NCBI GenBank assembly: GCA_963695375.1
Contig: OY968767.1
Location: forward strand, 1,240,001 to 1,304,000
From: JACCVL01 sp963695375
GTDB lineage: Bacteria > Actinomycetota > Actinomycetes > Propionibacteriales > Nocardioidaceae
Direction of reading: 5' to 3'
DNA: 64,000 bases
The position numbers and the translations under genes were made by a program. This document shows positions 39,580-48,819 of this stretch, piece after piece. The notes beneath the pieces are model-generated. The model searched no databases. It was given only the letters and a program-made list of their open reading frames with translations, and was not told where the DNA came from. Numbering within the stretch: position 1 is the first letter of the stretch; every line of letters starts with the position of its first letter.

Positions 39580-40881
39580 ATGACCGCGCGCCCGACCACC
39601 GATACCGAGGCGGACGTCATCGTCGTGGGCGCGGGCCCGGCCGGCTCCGCGGTCGCCCACCACCTGGCCCGGTCCGGCGTGGACGTGCTGGTGCTGGAGA
39701 AGACCGCGTTCCCGCGGGAGAAGGTCTGTGGGGACGGGCTGACCCCGCGGGCGACCCGGCAGCTGCTGCGGATGGGGGTCGACCTGGAGGCCCCCGGGTG
39801 GATCCGGAACCGGGGCCTGCGCATCGTGGGCGGCGGCCACGTCCTCGAGCTGCCGTGGCCGGACCTGACCGACTACCCGTCGTACGGCCTGGTCCGCACC
39901 CGGGAGGACTTCGACGAGCTGCTGGCCCGGCACGCGGAGAAGTCCGGCGCCCGGCTGCGCGAGCAGCAGCTGGTGACCGGTGCGGTGATCGACGCGCACA
40001 CCGGCCGGGTGACCGGGGTCACCGCCCGGGCGGTGGACGAGCGGGGCCGCCGGGTCGGCGCCGAGCAGGAGTATCGCGCGCCGGTCGTGGTGGCCGCGGA
40101 CGGCAACTCGGCGCGGCTGGCGCTGTCGCTCGGACTGCACCGGCGCGAGGACCGGCCGATGGGGGTGGCGGTCCGCACGTACTACGAGAGCCCCCGGCAC
40201 GACGACGACTGGCTGGAGAGCCACCTCGAGCTGTGGGACGGGCCGTGGCAGCAGCCCGGCTCCAGCCTGCTGCCCGGCTACGGCTGGATCTTCGGCGTCG
40301 GCGACGGCACCTGCAACGTCGGACTCGGCATCCTGGACACCTCCGCCGCCTTCCAGAACGTCGACTACAAGGATCTGCTCCGCCGGTGGCTGGACCAGAC
40401 CCCGGAGGAGTGGGGGTTCCGCGAGCAGCACCGGACCAGCCCGGTCCGCGGGGCCGCGCTGCCGATGGCGTTCAACCGCAAGCCGCACTACGACCGCGGC
40501 CTGCTGCTGGTCGGGGACGCGGGCGGGATGGTGAACCCGTTCAACGGCGAGGGCATCGCCTACGCGATGGAGTCGGGGGAGATGGCCGCCGAGGTCATCG
40601 CGCAGGCGCTGGGCCGGCCCGCCGAGGAGCGGGAGCGGGTGTTGCGCGGCTACCCCCAGGCGCTCGACGCGCGGTACGGCGGCTACTTCACCCTCGGCCG
40701 GCTCTTCGTCCGGCTGATCGGGCACCCGGAGGTGATCCGGGCCGCCACCCGGCACGGCATCAAGCGCCCGGCGCTGATGCGGATCGCCCTGAAGCTGCTC
40801 GCCAACCTGACCGACCCGCGCGGCGGCGACGCCACCGACCGGGCCATCAACGCCCTGAGCCGGATCAGCCCGGCTGCCTGA
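39580..40881 (+). CDS. menJ: Geranylgeranyl reductase family protein, MenJ-like
   Basis: A 433-residue FAD enzyme. The dinucleotide fold is VIVVGAGPAGSAVAHHLARS, the FAD region continues with EKVCGDGLTPRATRQLL, and the second FAD motif is LLVGDAGGMVNPFNGEGIAY. In mycobacteria the homologue MenJ reduces one isoprene unit of the menaquinone tail. Its position between menG and nuoA supports that role. A Rex-type operator lies 50 bp before the ATG, and 70 bp separate it from nuoA. Confidence 0.88.
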   Translation: MTARPTTDTEADVIVVGAGPAGSAVAHHLARSGVDVLVLEKTAFPREKVCGDGLTPRATRQLLRMGVDLEAPGWIRNRGLRIVGGGHVLELPWPDLTDYPSYGLVRTREDFDELLARHAEKSGARLREQQLVTGAVIDAHTGRVTGVTARAVDERGRRVGAEQEYRAPVVVAADGNSARLALSLGLHRREDRPMGVAVRTYYESPRHDDDWLESHLELWDGPWQQPGSSLLPGYGWIFGVGDGTCNVGLGILDTSAAFQNVDYKDLLRRWLDQTPEEWGFREQHRTSPVRGAALPMAFNRKPHYDRGLLLVGDAGGMVNPFNGEGIAYAMESGEMAAEVIAQALGRPAEERERVLRGYPQALDARYGGYFTLGRLFVRLIGHPEVIRAATRHGIKRPALMRIALKLLANLTDPRGGDATDRAINALSRISPAA

Positions 40882-40886
40882 CCGCC

Positions 40887-40912
40887 GGCCCCGGGAACCG
40901 GGGTCCTAGGAT
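40887..40912 (+). promoter_or_regulatory. Hairpin and possible nuoA promoter
   Basis: A stem of eight pairs with one G-T (GGCCCCGG / CCGGGGTC, 3-nt loop, 40887-40905) is followed at once by TAGGAT (40907-40912), a good -10 match, about 40 nt before nuoA. No clear -35 is seen. nuo may thus have its own promoter in addition to read-through from menJ. CTCGT and ACGAG half-sites at 40918-40932 could be an operator. Confidence 0.35.
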
Positions 40913-40951
40913 GACGACTCGTTCGCGACGAGGGAGAGGAGACCAACCGAC

Positions 40952-41311
40952 GTGGCCGGGTACATACCGATCCTCACCCTGTTGGCCCTCGGCTTCGGGT
41001 TCGCGGCCTTCTCGGTCGTGGTCAGCGGCATCACGGGGCCCAAGCGGTACAACCGGGCCCGGCTGGACGCCTACGAGTGCGGCATCGAGCCGACCCCACA
41101 ACCCGCCGGTGGCGGGCGGTTCCCGGTGAAGTACTTCATCACCGCCATGCTGTTCATCGTCTTCGACATCGAGATCATCTTCCTCTACCCCTACGCCGTC
41201 GCCTTCGACTCGCTGGCGCTGTTCGGGCTGGTCGAGATGGTGCTGTTCATCCTCACCGTCTTCGTGGCGTACGCGTACGTCTGGCGCCGTGGCGGTCTCG
41301 AGTGGGACTGA
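40952..41311 (+). CDS. nuoA: NADH-quinone oxidoreductase subunit A
   Basis: A 119-residue membrane subunit of complex I with three spans (YIPILTLLALGFGFAAFSVV, ITAMLFIVFDIEIIFLYPYA and LVEMVLFILTVFVAYAYVW). The loop GPKRYNRARLDAYECGIEP carries the conserved Glu and Cys near the quinone channel. The GTG follows a GGGAGAGGAGA ribosome site by 9 nt. It is the first gene of nuoA-N. Confidence 0.95.
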   Translation: MAGYIPILTLLALGFGFAAFSVVVSGITGPKRYNRARLDAYECGIEPTPQPAGGGRFPVKYFITAMLFIVFDIEIIFLYPYAVAFDSLALFGLVEMVLFILTVFVAYAYVWRRGGLEWD

Positions 41312-41330
41312 TCCTGGGAGGGATGGGCTG

Positions 41331-41885
41331 ATGGGTCTCGAGGAGAAGCTCCCGAGCGGAGTGCTGCTGACATCGGTGGAGCAGGTGGCGGGATACTTCC
41401 GGAAGGCCTCGCTGTGGCCGGCGACGTTCGGCCTGGCGTGCTGTGCGATCGAGATGATGACGTTCGGGACGCCGCGCTACGACAGCGCCCGGTGGGGGAT
41501 GGAGGTCTTCCGCGCCTCACCGCGGCAGGCCGACCTGATGATCGTCGCCGGCCGGCTGAGCAACAAGATGGCGCCGGTGCTGCGCCAGATCTACGACCAG
41601 ATGGCCAACCCGAAGTGGGTGTTGGCGATGGGGGTCTGTGCGAGCAGTGGCGGCATGTTCAACAACTACGCCATCGTCCAAGGCGTCGACCACGTGGTGC
41701 CGGTCGACATGTACCTCCCCGGGTGCCCGCCGCGGCCGGAGATGCTCATCGACGCGATCCTCAAGCTGCACGACGACATCAAGGCGGAGAAGCTCGGACC
41801 GCACCGTCGGGCGGAGATCGAGACTCAGGAGCAGGCCGCGCTGACCGCGCAGCCGACCTCGCAGCTGAAGGGGCTGCTGCGGTGA
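41331..41885 (+). CDS. nuoB: NADH-quinone oxidoreductase subunit B
   Basis: A 184-residue peripheral-arm subunit that holds the terminal cluster N2, next to the quinone. The ligands are in FGLACCAIEMM (adjacent cysteines), MGVCASSGGMF and YLPGCPPRPEM. The ATG giving MGLEEKLPSG has GGGAGGG upstream; an open frame from 41289 is ignored. nuoC overlaps its stop by 4 nt. Confidence 0.96.
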   Translation: MGLEEKLPSGVLLTSVEQVAGYFRKASLWPATFGLACCAIEMMTFGTPRYDSARWGMEVFRASPRQADLMIVAGRLSNKMAPVLRQIYDQMANPKWVLAMGVCASSGGMFNNYAIVQGVDHVVPVDMYLPGCPPRPEMLIDAILKLHDDIKAEKLGPHRRAEIETQEQAALTAQPTSQLKGLLR

Positions 41886-42715
41886 CGCCTCCCGACGAGC
41901 CACGCACCGAGGACGACCGGCTCCGAGCCGGCAGCCGGACGACCGAGGCGGGAACCGGTCCGCAGGAGCCGCAGGTCGGCACCAGCCCGCACGCGCCGGA
42001 GGAGGACCTCGGCGTGCAGGCGGACATGCCGGAGAACACCGTCGTCCCCGCCGGGGCCGCGAGCCTCGAGGTCGTCGGTGTCCGCGAGGGGATGTTCGGC
42101 GTGCACGGCAGTGGCGACACCTCCGGCTACGGCGGGCTGCGCCGACCGGTCGTGATGCCCGGTCCGTCCCCGCGCCCCTACGGCGGCTGGTTCGACGACG
42201 TCGCGGACCGGCTGGGCACGGTGCTCGGCGCCGACGCCGCGGCGGCGGTGGAGCGGGTCGTCGTGCATCGCGGTGAGATGACGATCTTCGTGCGCCGCGA
42301 GCACCTGCTCAGCACCGTCCAACACCTGCGTGACGACGCGGGCCTGCGCTTCGAGTTCTGTAGCGGCGTGTCCGGCGTGCACTACCCCGACGACACCGAC
42401 CGCGAGCTGCACGCGGTCTACCACCTGCTGTCGATGACCCACAACCGGCGGCTGCGGCTCGAGGTCGGGGTGCCGGACGCCGATCCGCACCTGCCCTCGG
42501 TCGTCTCGGTGTACCCGACCGCCGATTGGCACGAACGGGAGACCTACGACTTCTTCGGCATCGTGTTCGACGGCCACCCCGCGCTGACGCGGATCATGAT
42601 GCCGGACGACTGGCCCGGCCACCCTCAGCGCAAGGACTACCCGCTGGGCGGCATCCCGGTCGAGTACAAGGGCGCCACCATCCCACCCCCGGACACCCGG
42701 AGGACGTACAGCTGA
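41882..42715 (+). CDS. nuoC: NADH-quinone oxidoreductase subunit C
   Basis: A 277-residue subunit. The family core is at the C-terminal side, with ETYDFFGIVFDGHPALTRIM and YPLGGIPVEYKGATIPPPD, the conserved contact with NuoD. The first 65 residues are an acidic, disordered extension not needed for the fold, as in other actinobacteria. It overlaps nuoB (GTGA) and nuoD (TGATG). Confidence 0.94.
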   Translation: MTPPDEPRTEDDRLRAGSRTTEAGTGPQEPQVGTSPHAPEEDLGVQADMPENTVVPAGAASLEVVGVREGMFGVHGSGDTSGYGGLRRPVVMPGPSPRPYGGWFDDVADRLGTVLGADAAAAVERVVVHRGEMTIFVRREHLLSTVQHLRDDAGLRFEFCSGVSGVHYPDDTDRELHAVYHLLSMTHNRRLRLEVGVPDADPHLPSVVSVYPTADWHERETYDFFGIVFDGHPALTRIMMPDDWPGHPQRKDYPLGGIPVEYKGATIPPPDTRRTYS

Positions 42716-44100
42716 TGACCAGCACGAGCACCGGCGGCACCGGCGGCGGCACCGGCACCCGTGGGCCCGGTCCGGACCCCTACGCCCCGGCCCAGGACAC
42801 CACCAGCGGACCGGTCTTCACCGTCACCGGCCAGGACTGGGACTCCGTGGTCAGCGGGGCGGCGGAGGCCGAGGAGGAGCGGGTCATCGTCAACATGGGC
42901 CCGCAGCACCCCTCGACGCACGGGGTGCTTCGGCTGATCCTCGAGCTCGAGGGCGAGACCGTCACCGACACCCGGTGCGGGATCGGCTACCTGCACACCG
43001 GCATCGAGAAGAACATGGAGTTCCGCACCTGGACGCAGGGCACCACGTTCTGCACCCGGATGGACTACCTCGCCCCGTTCTTCAACGAGGCCGCCTACGT
43101 CCGAGGCATCGAGCGGCTGCTCGACATCGAGGACGACATCCCGGAGCGGGCCCAGGTGATGCGGGTGCTGCTGATGGAGCTGAACCGGATCTCCTCGCAC
43201 CTGGTGGCGATCGCGACCGGCGGGATGGAGATCGGCGCGCTCACCGTGATGACGATCGGCTTCCGGGAGCGCGAGCTGGTGCTCGACCTCTTCGAGCTGG
43301 TCACCGGCCTGCGGATGAACCACGCCTTCATCCGCCCCGGCGGCGTGGCGCAGGACATGCCGCCCGGTGCTCTGGAGCAGATCCGTGAGTTCGTCAAGCT
43401 GATGCGCAAGCGGCTGCCGGAGTATGCCGCGCTCTGCAACGCCAACCCGATCTTCAAGGGCCGGCTCGTCGACGTCGCGCACCTCGACCTGGCCGGCTGC
43501 CTCGCGCTCGGAGCCACCGGGCCGGTGCTGCGGGCGACCGGCTACCCCTGGGACCTCCGCCGCACGCAGCCCTACTGGGGGTACGACAGCTACGACTTCG
43601 ACGTCGTCACCTGGGACACCTGCGACGCCTACGGCCGGTTCCGCATCCGGCTCGAGGAGATGTGGCAGTCGCTGCGGATCGTGGAGCAGTGCGCAGACCG
43701 GCTCGCCGACCTGGAGAACGCCCCGGTCATCGTGGCCGACAAGAAGATCGCCTGGCCGGCGCAGCTGGCGGTCGGCAGCGACGGGATGGGCAACTCCCTC
43801 GACCACATCCGGCACATCATGGGGGAGTCGATGGAGGCCCTCATCCACCACTTCAAGCTGGTGACCGAGGGCTTCCGGGTCCCGGCCGGCCAGGCGTACG
43901 GCGTGGTGGAGTCGCCTCGCGGCGAGCTCAGCTGTCACGTGGTGTCCGACGGCGGCACCAAGCCGTACCGGGCGCACTTCCGCGACCCGTCGTTCGTCAA
44001 CCTGCAGTGCAGCGCGGCGATGAGCGAGGGCGGCATGGTGGCCGACGTGATCGTCGCGGTCGCCAGCATCGACCCGGTGATGGGCGGGGTGGACCGCTGA
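42715..44100 (+). CDS. nuoD: NADH-quinone oxidoreductase subunit D
   Basis: A 461-residue subunit that forms the quinone pocket with NuoB. MGPQHPSTHGVLRLILELEG is the quinone-contact hairpin, and DTRCGIGYLHTGIEKNME and GVVESPRGELSCHVVSDGG are family signatures. It derives from the NiFe-hydrogenase large subunit. The first 50 residues are Gly- and Thr-rich and not conserved. Its stop overlaps nuoE (TGATG). Confidence 0.96.
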   Translation: MTSTSTGGTGGGTGTRGPGPDPYAPAQDTTSGPVFTVTGQDWDSVVSGAAEAEEERVIVNMGPQHPSTHGVLRLILELEGETVTDTRCGIGYLHTGIEKNMEFRTWTQGTTFCTRMDYLAPFFNEAAYVRGIERLLDIEDDIPERAQVMRVLLMELNRISSHLVAIATGGMEIGALTVMTIGFRERELVLDLFELVTGLRMNHAFIRPGGVAQDMPPGALEQIREFVKLMRKRLPEYAALCNANPIFKGRLVDVAHLDLAGCLALGATGPVLRATGYPWDLRRTQPYWGYDSYDFDVVTWDTCDAYGRFRIRLEEMWQSLRIVEQCADRLADLENAPVIVADKKIAWPAQLAVGSDGMGNSLDHIRHIMGESMEALIHHFKLVTEGFRVPAGQAYGVVESPRGELSCHVVSDGGTKPYRAHFRDPSFVNLQCSAAMSEGGMVADVIVAVASIDPVMGGVDR

Positions 44101-45017
44101 TGGCACCTCCGGACGTCTCGATCGGATCCACCGCCGGCCCGCACAGCGGCAAGCCCACCGTGGAGGCGGGCACCCCGGCCGAGGTGAGCGACGGCCCGCT
44201 GCCCGCGGAGACCCTGGCCGAGCTGCGCGAGCTCGCCGGCCGCTACCCGCAGGCGCAGTCGGCCCTGCTGCCGATGCTGCACCTCGTGCAGAGCGTCGAC
44301 GGCTGCGTGACCCCCCGCGGCGTCGAGGCCTGCGCCGACGTGCTCGGACTGAGTGCCGCCGAGGTGAGCGGCGTGGCCACGTTCTACACGATGTACAAGC
44401 GGCGTCCGGTCGGCGACTACCACGTGGGCGTGTGCACCAACACGCTGTGTGCCGTCATGGGCGGTGACGCGATCCTCGACCGGCTGCAGGACCACCTCGG
44501 CCTCGGCAACGACGAGACCACCGAGGACGGCCGGGTGAGCCTCGAGCACGTGGAGTGCAACGCAGCCTGCGACTACGCCCCCGTGGTGATGGTCAACTGG
44601 GAGTTCTTCGACAACCAGACCCCGGACTCCGCGGTGGCGCTCGTCGACCGGTTGCGGGCGGGTGAGCCGGTGACCGCCACCCGCGGACCACGGGTGTGCA
44701 CCTGGCGGGAGGCCGAGCGGTTGCTGGCAGGATTCCCCGACGACCTGGCGGACGAGGGGCCGGGGGCGGGCGAGGCGTCGCTCGCGGGCCTGCGGCTCGC
44801 CCGGGAGAACGGCTGGACCGCACCCGAGCCGACCGACGAGCAGGGACGGGCGGCGGAGCAGAAGCGGACCGGGGGCGGTGACGCCGTGGCCGCAGACCCG
44901 GCCCGTTCCGAGGCCGGGTCGGCCTACACCCGCGGTGACCAGGAGACCAGGATCGACGAGTCCGGCGCCGACGTCGTCGACGAGACCGAGCGCACCGACG
45001 GGAAGGAAGCGACGTGA
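44100..45017 (+). CDS. nuoE: NADH-quinone oxidoreductase subunit E with long C-terminal extension
   Basis: A 305-residue subunit holding cluster N1a; typical NuoE has about 160-240 residues. The [2Fe-2S] ligands are in VCTNTLCAVMGG and HVECNAACDYAPVVMVN. The helical N-terminal part begins near LAELRELAGRYPQAQSALLP. From about residue 225 a hydrophilic tail rich in Glu, Ala and Gly follows, with no recognisable domain. nuoF starts within its last codons. Confidence 0.94.
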   Translation: MAPPDVSIGSTAGPHSGKPTVEAGTPAEVSDGPLPAETLAELRELAGRYPQAQSALLPMLHLVQSVDGCVTPRGVEACADVLGLSAAEVSGVATFYTMYKRRPVGDYHVGVCTNTLCAVMGGDAILDRLQDHLGLGNDETTEDGRVSLEHVECNAACDYAPVVMVNWEFFDNQTPDSAVALVDRLRAGEPVTATRGPRVCTWREAERLLAGFPDDLADEGPGAGEASLAGLRLARENGWTAPEPTDEQGRAAEQKRTGGGDAVAADPARSEAGSAYTRGDQETRIDESGADVVDETERTDGKEAT

Positions 45018-46381
45018 CCGAGACCCCCACGCCGCCGGTCCCGGCGAGGCTGACCCCGGTGTTGTCCGACACCTGGGACAAGGACCGGTCCTGGACGCTG
45101 GAGACCTACGAGGCCTCCGGCGGGTACCGCGGGCTGCGCAGCGCGCTTCGCTCGGCGCCCGACGAGGTGATCGAGCTGGTCAAGGAGTCCGGCCTGCGAG
45201 GCCGCGGCGGCGCCGGCTTCCCCACCGGCATGAAGTGGGGCTTCATCCCCACCGACGACGGTCCGGACGCCAAGCCGCACTACCTGGTGGTGAACGCCGA
45301 CGAGTCCGAGCCGGGCACCTGCAAGGACATCCCGCTGATGATGGCCGCACCGCACACCCTCATCGAGGGCGTGATCATCTCGTCGTACGCCATCCGGGCG
45401 CGGCACGCGTTCATCTACGTCCGCGGCGAGGTGCTGCACGTGCTGCGCCGGCTGCAGCGCGCGGTGCAGGAGGCCTACCTCGCCGGCCATCTGGGCACGG
45501 ACATCCACGGCTCCGGCTACGACCTCGACATCATCGTGCACGCCGGCGCGGGGGCCTACATCTGCGGCGAGGAGACCGCGCTGCTGGACTCCCTCGAGGG
45601 GCGCCGTGGCCAGCCTCGGCTCCGGCCGCCGTTCCCGGCCATCGCCGGCCTCTACGCCAGCCCGACGGTGATCAACAACGTCGAGTCGATCGCGTCGGTC
45701 CCGATGATCGTCGACCGCGGCGCCGACTGGTTCTCCTCGATGGGCACCGAGAAGTCCAAGGGCATGACGCTGTACTCGCTGTCCGGTCACGTCCAGCGAC
45801 CCGGCCAGTACGAAGCGCCGCTCGGCATCACCCTGCGGCAGCTGCTCGACCTGTCCGGCGGGGTGCGAGCCGGACACGAGCTCAAGTTCTGGACCCCCGG
45901 CGGATCGTCCACCCCGATCCTGACCGCCGAGCACCTCGACGTTCCGCTGGACTACGAGGGGATGATGGACGCCGGGTCGATGCTCGGCACCAAGGCGCTG
46001 CAGGTCTTCGACGAGACCACCTCGGTGGTCCGCACCACGCTGCGGTGGGTGGAGTTCTACAAGCACGAGTCCTGCGGCAAGTGCACCCCGTGTCGGGAGG
46101 GCGCCTGGTGGATGGTCCAGGTGATGCGCCGGCTCGAGGCCGGCAAGGGCACCGACGACGACGTGCACACCCTGATGGACATGTGTGACAACATCGCCGG
46201 CCGCTCGTTCTGCGCGCTCGCCGACGGCCTCGCGGCCTGCGTGCAGAGCGCCGTGCAGTACTTCGAGGACGAGTTCGTCGCCGGCACCCGGACGCCCGCG
46301 TGGGAGCTGTTCCCCTACGAGGCGTCCGCGCTGCACCACGTGCCGGCGCAGCCGGCGACTGCCGGAGCGGGGGTCCGATGA
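45014..46381 (+). CDS. nuoF: NADH-quinone oxidoreductase subunit F
   Basis: A 455-residue subunit that oxidises NADH. GRGGAGFPTGMKWGFIP binds FMN, NADESEPGTCKD and GAGAYICGEETALLDSLEG bind NADH, and cluster N3 is held by ESCGKCTPCREG and a later cysteine in NIAGRSFCAL. It overlaps nuoE and nuoG by 4 nt. Confidence 0.96.
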   Translation: MTETPTPPVPARLTPVLSDTWDKDRSWTLETYEASGGYRGLRSALRSAPDEVIELVKESGLRGRGGAGFPTGMKWGFIPTDDGPDAKPHYLVVNADESEPGTCKDIPLMMAAPHTLIEGVIISSYAIRARHAFIYVRGEVLHVLRRLQRAVQEAYLAGHLGTDIHGSGYDLDIIVHAGAGAYICGEETALLDSLEGRRGQPRLRPPFPAIAGLYASPTVINNVESIASVPMIVDRGADWFSSMGTEKSKGMTLYSLSGHVQRPGQYEAPLGITLRQLLDLSGGVRAGHELKFWTPGGSSTPILTAEHLDVPLDYEGMMDAGSMLGTKALQVFDETTSVVRTTLRWVEFYKHESCGKCTPCREGAWWMVQVMRRLEAGKGTDDDVHTLMDMCDNIAGRSFCALADGLAACVQSAVQYFEDEFVAGTRTPAWELFPYEASALHHVPAQPATAGAGVR

Positions 46382-48819
46382 CCGTCACGACCGGCGACAG
46401 CGCCGTCGACCAGCGCGAGGACCTCGTCACCCTCACCATCGACGACGTCGAGGTCAGCGTCCCCAAGAACACCCTCGTGATCCGGGCCGCCGAGATGATC
46501 GGCGTCCAGGTGCCGCGGTTCTGTGATCACCCGCTGCTCGACCCCGTGGGTGCCTGCCGGCAGTGCCTGGTCGAGGTCCCCGACGCGGGCAACGGGCGGT
46601 CGATGCCCAAGCCCCAGGCCTCCTGCACGCTGACCGTCGCCCCCGGCATGGTGGTGCGGACCCAGGCAACCTCACCGGTGGCCGACAAGGCGCAGCAGGG
46701 GATCATGGAGTTCCTGCTGGTCAACCATCCGCTCGACTGCCCGGTCTGCGACAAGGGTGGCGAGTGTCCGCTGCAGAACCAGGCGATGTCGAACGGTCGC
46801 GGCGAGGCACGATTCGCCGAGACCAAGCGCACCTTCGCCAAGCCGATCAACATCTCGGCGCAGGTGCTGCTCGACCGGGAGCGCTGCGTGCTGTGCGCCC
46901 GCTGCACCCGGTTCTCCGAGCAGGTCGCCGGGGATCCGTTCATCGCCCTGATCGAACGCGGTGCGCTGCAGCAGGTCGGCATCTACGAGAAGGAGCCGTT
47001 CGAGTCCTACTTCTCCGGGAACACGATCCAGATCTGTCCGGTGGGCGCACTGACCAGCGCCTCGTACCGGTTCCGTGCCCGGCCGTTCGACCTGGTGTCC
47101 ACCCCCTCGGTGTGCGAGCACTGCGCCAGCGGCTGTGCGCTGCGCACCGACCACCGCCGCGGCGCCGTGACCCGGCGGCTGGCCGCCGACGACCCGCAGG
47201 TCAACGAGGAGTGGAACTGCGACAAGGGCCGCTTCGGGTTCGCCTACGCCCGGCAGGAGGACCGGCTGACCCGGCCGCTGGTGCGCGACCAGGTCTCCGG
47301 GGAGCTGCGTCCGGCGTCCTGGCCGGAGGCCTTCGCCGTCGCCGCTCGCGGACTTGCCGAGGCACGCGGCCGGGTGGGGGTGCTCCCGGGCGGGCGACTC
47401 ACCCGTGAGGACGCCTACGCCTACGCCAAGTTCGCCCGTGCCGTCGTCGGCACCAACGACGTCGACCAGCGGGCGCGGCCGCACTCGGCCGAGGAGGCGG
47501 ACTTCCTCGCCGCTCTCGTGGCAGGCACCGGGCGCGGTGTGACCTATGCCGACCTCGAGCGGGCCAACACCGTCGTCCTGGCGGGACTCGACCCCGAGGA
47601 CGAGTCCCCGATCGTGTTCCTCCGGCTGCGCAAGGCGGTCCGCAAGCGCGGCCTGCGGGTGCACGCCGTGGCCAGCCACACCAGTCGCGGCCTGGCCAAG
47701 CTGCGCGGCCGGCTGCTGCGCACGGCCCCCGGCGCGGAGGCCGCCAGGCTGGCCGGACTGGCCGACGACGGCGAGGTGGCCCTCGACGGCGGGGGCGTCG
47801 TCCTGGTCGGAGAGCGGCTGGCCACCGTGCCGGGTGCGCTCAGCGCGGTCGCGTCCCTCGCCCGGACGACCGGGGCCCGAGTCGCCTGGGTGCCGCGCCG
47901 GGCGGGCGAGCGCGGAGCGGTCGACGCCGGCTGCCTGCCCCCGCTGCTGCCCGGCGGCCGGCCGGTCGAGGACCCCTCGGCCCGCGCCGACGTCGCCGCC
48001 GCCTGGGGGCTGCCGGCCCTCCCGGCCCGCCCTGGCCGCGACACCGCCGGCATCCTCACCGCCGCCGTCCGGGGCGAGCTCGGCGCGCTGGTCGTCGGCG
48101 GGGTGGACCCGGTCGACCTCCCCGAGCCCTCGGTGGCCCGCACCGCGCTGGAGGCGGTGCCGTTCCTGGTCAGCCTCGAGGTACGCGCGAGCGAGGTGAC
48201 CCGGCGCGCCGACGTGGTGCTGCCCGTCGCGCCGGTGGCCGAGAAGCCCGGGACGTTCGTGGACTGGGAGGGCCGTGACCGTCGGTTCGGCGCGGTCCTG
48301 GCCTCGGGCACCGCGCTGCCGGACGTCCGGATCCTGGCCGGAATCGCCGAGGAGATGGGTCCCGGACTCGGCTTCCGCACCGTCGAGCAGGCCCGGGCCG
48401 AGCTGGCCGAGCTGGGGGACTGGGACGGCGATCGCGCCCGGCCGCCCGCCGTCGAGCCGCTCACCGAGGCGGACCAGACGCCCGCTGCCGGGGTGCAGCT
48501 GGTCCTGGACGGCTGGAAGCAGCTGGTCGACGACGGCCGGATGCTCGACGGCGACGAGTACCTGCGCGCGACCGGCCGTGGTGCCGTTGCCCGGCTCAGT
48601 GCGCCGACCCTGCAGCGGCTCGGCGTCGGGCCCGGGGGCTCGGTCACGTTGCGCACCGACAGCGGCGCCGTGCGCCTGCCGGTGGAGGTCGCCGACCTCC
48701 CCGACGGCGTGGTGTGGGCACCGCTGCACTCCGGCGGGGTCGCGCTGCGCGCCGCCCTCGGCGCCGAGGTCGGTCAGATGGTCCGGGTCGAGACCGGCGA
48801 GGCAGGAGGGACGACATGA
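46378..48819 (+). CDS. nuoG: NADH-quinone oxidoreductase subunit G
   Basis: An 813-residue subunit with several iron-sulfur clusters. CDHPLLDPVGACRQCLVEV holds the [2Fe-2S] cluster, HPLDCPVCDKGGECPLQNQA, CVLCARCTRFSEQ and QICPVGAL the [4Fe-4S] clusters, and CEHCASGCALRTDHRR with a later Cys in NEEWNCDKG fits the extra N7 cluster. The C-terminal half is a molybdopterin-fold domain without cofactor. It starts at the ATGA overlapping nuoF. Confidence 0.95.
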   Translation: MTVTTGDSAVDQREDLVTLTIDDVEVSVPKNTLVIRAAEMIGVQVPRFCDHPLLDPVGACRQCLVEVPDAGNGRSMPKPQASCTLTVAPGMVVRTQATSPVADKAQQGIMEFLLVNHPLDCPVCDKGGECPLQNQAMSNGRGEARFAETKRTFAKPINISAQVLLDRERCVLCARCTRFSEQVAGDPFIALIERGALQQVGIYEKEPFESYFSGNTIQICPVGALTSASYRFRARPFDLVSTPSVCEHCASGCALRTDHRRGAVTRRLAADDPQVNEEWNCDKGRFGFAYARQEDRLTRPLVRDQVSGELRPASWPEAFAVAARGLAEARGRVGVLPGGRLTREDAYAYAKFARAVVGTNDVDQRARPHSAEEADFLAALVAGTGRGVTYADLERANTVVLAGLDPEDESPIVFLRLRKAVRKRGLRVHAVASHTSRGLAKLRGRLLRTAPGAEAARLAGLADDGEVALDGGGVVLVGERLATVPGALSAVASLARTTGARVAWVPRRAGERGAVDAGCLPPLLPGGRPVEDPSARADVAAAWGLPALPARPGRDTAGILTAAVRGELGALVVGGVDPVDLPEPSVARTALEAVPFLVSLEVRASEVTRRADVVLPVAPVAEKPGTFVDWEGRDRRFGAVLASGTALPDVRILAGIAEEMGPGLGFRTVEQARAELAELGDWDGDRARPPAVEPLTEADQTPAAGVQLVLDGWKQLVDDGRMLDGDEYLRATGRGAVARLSAPTLQRLGVGPGGSVTLRTDSGAVRLPVEVADLPDGVVWAPLHSGGVALRAALGAEVGQMVRVETGEAGGTT

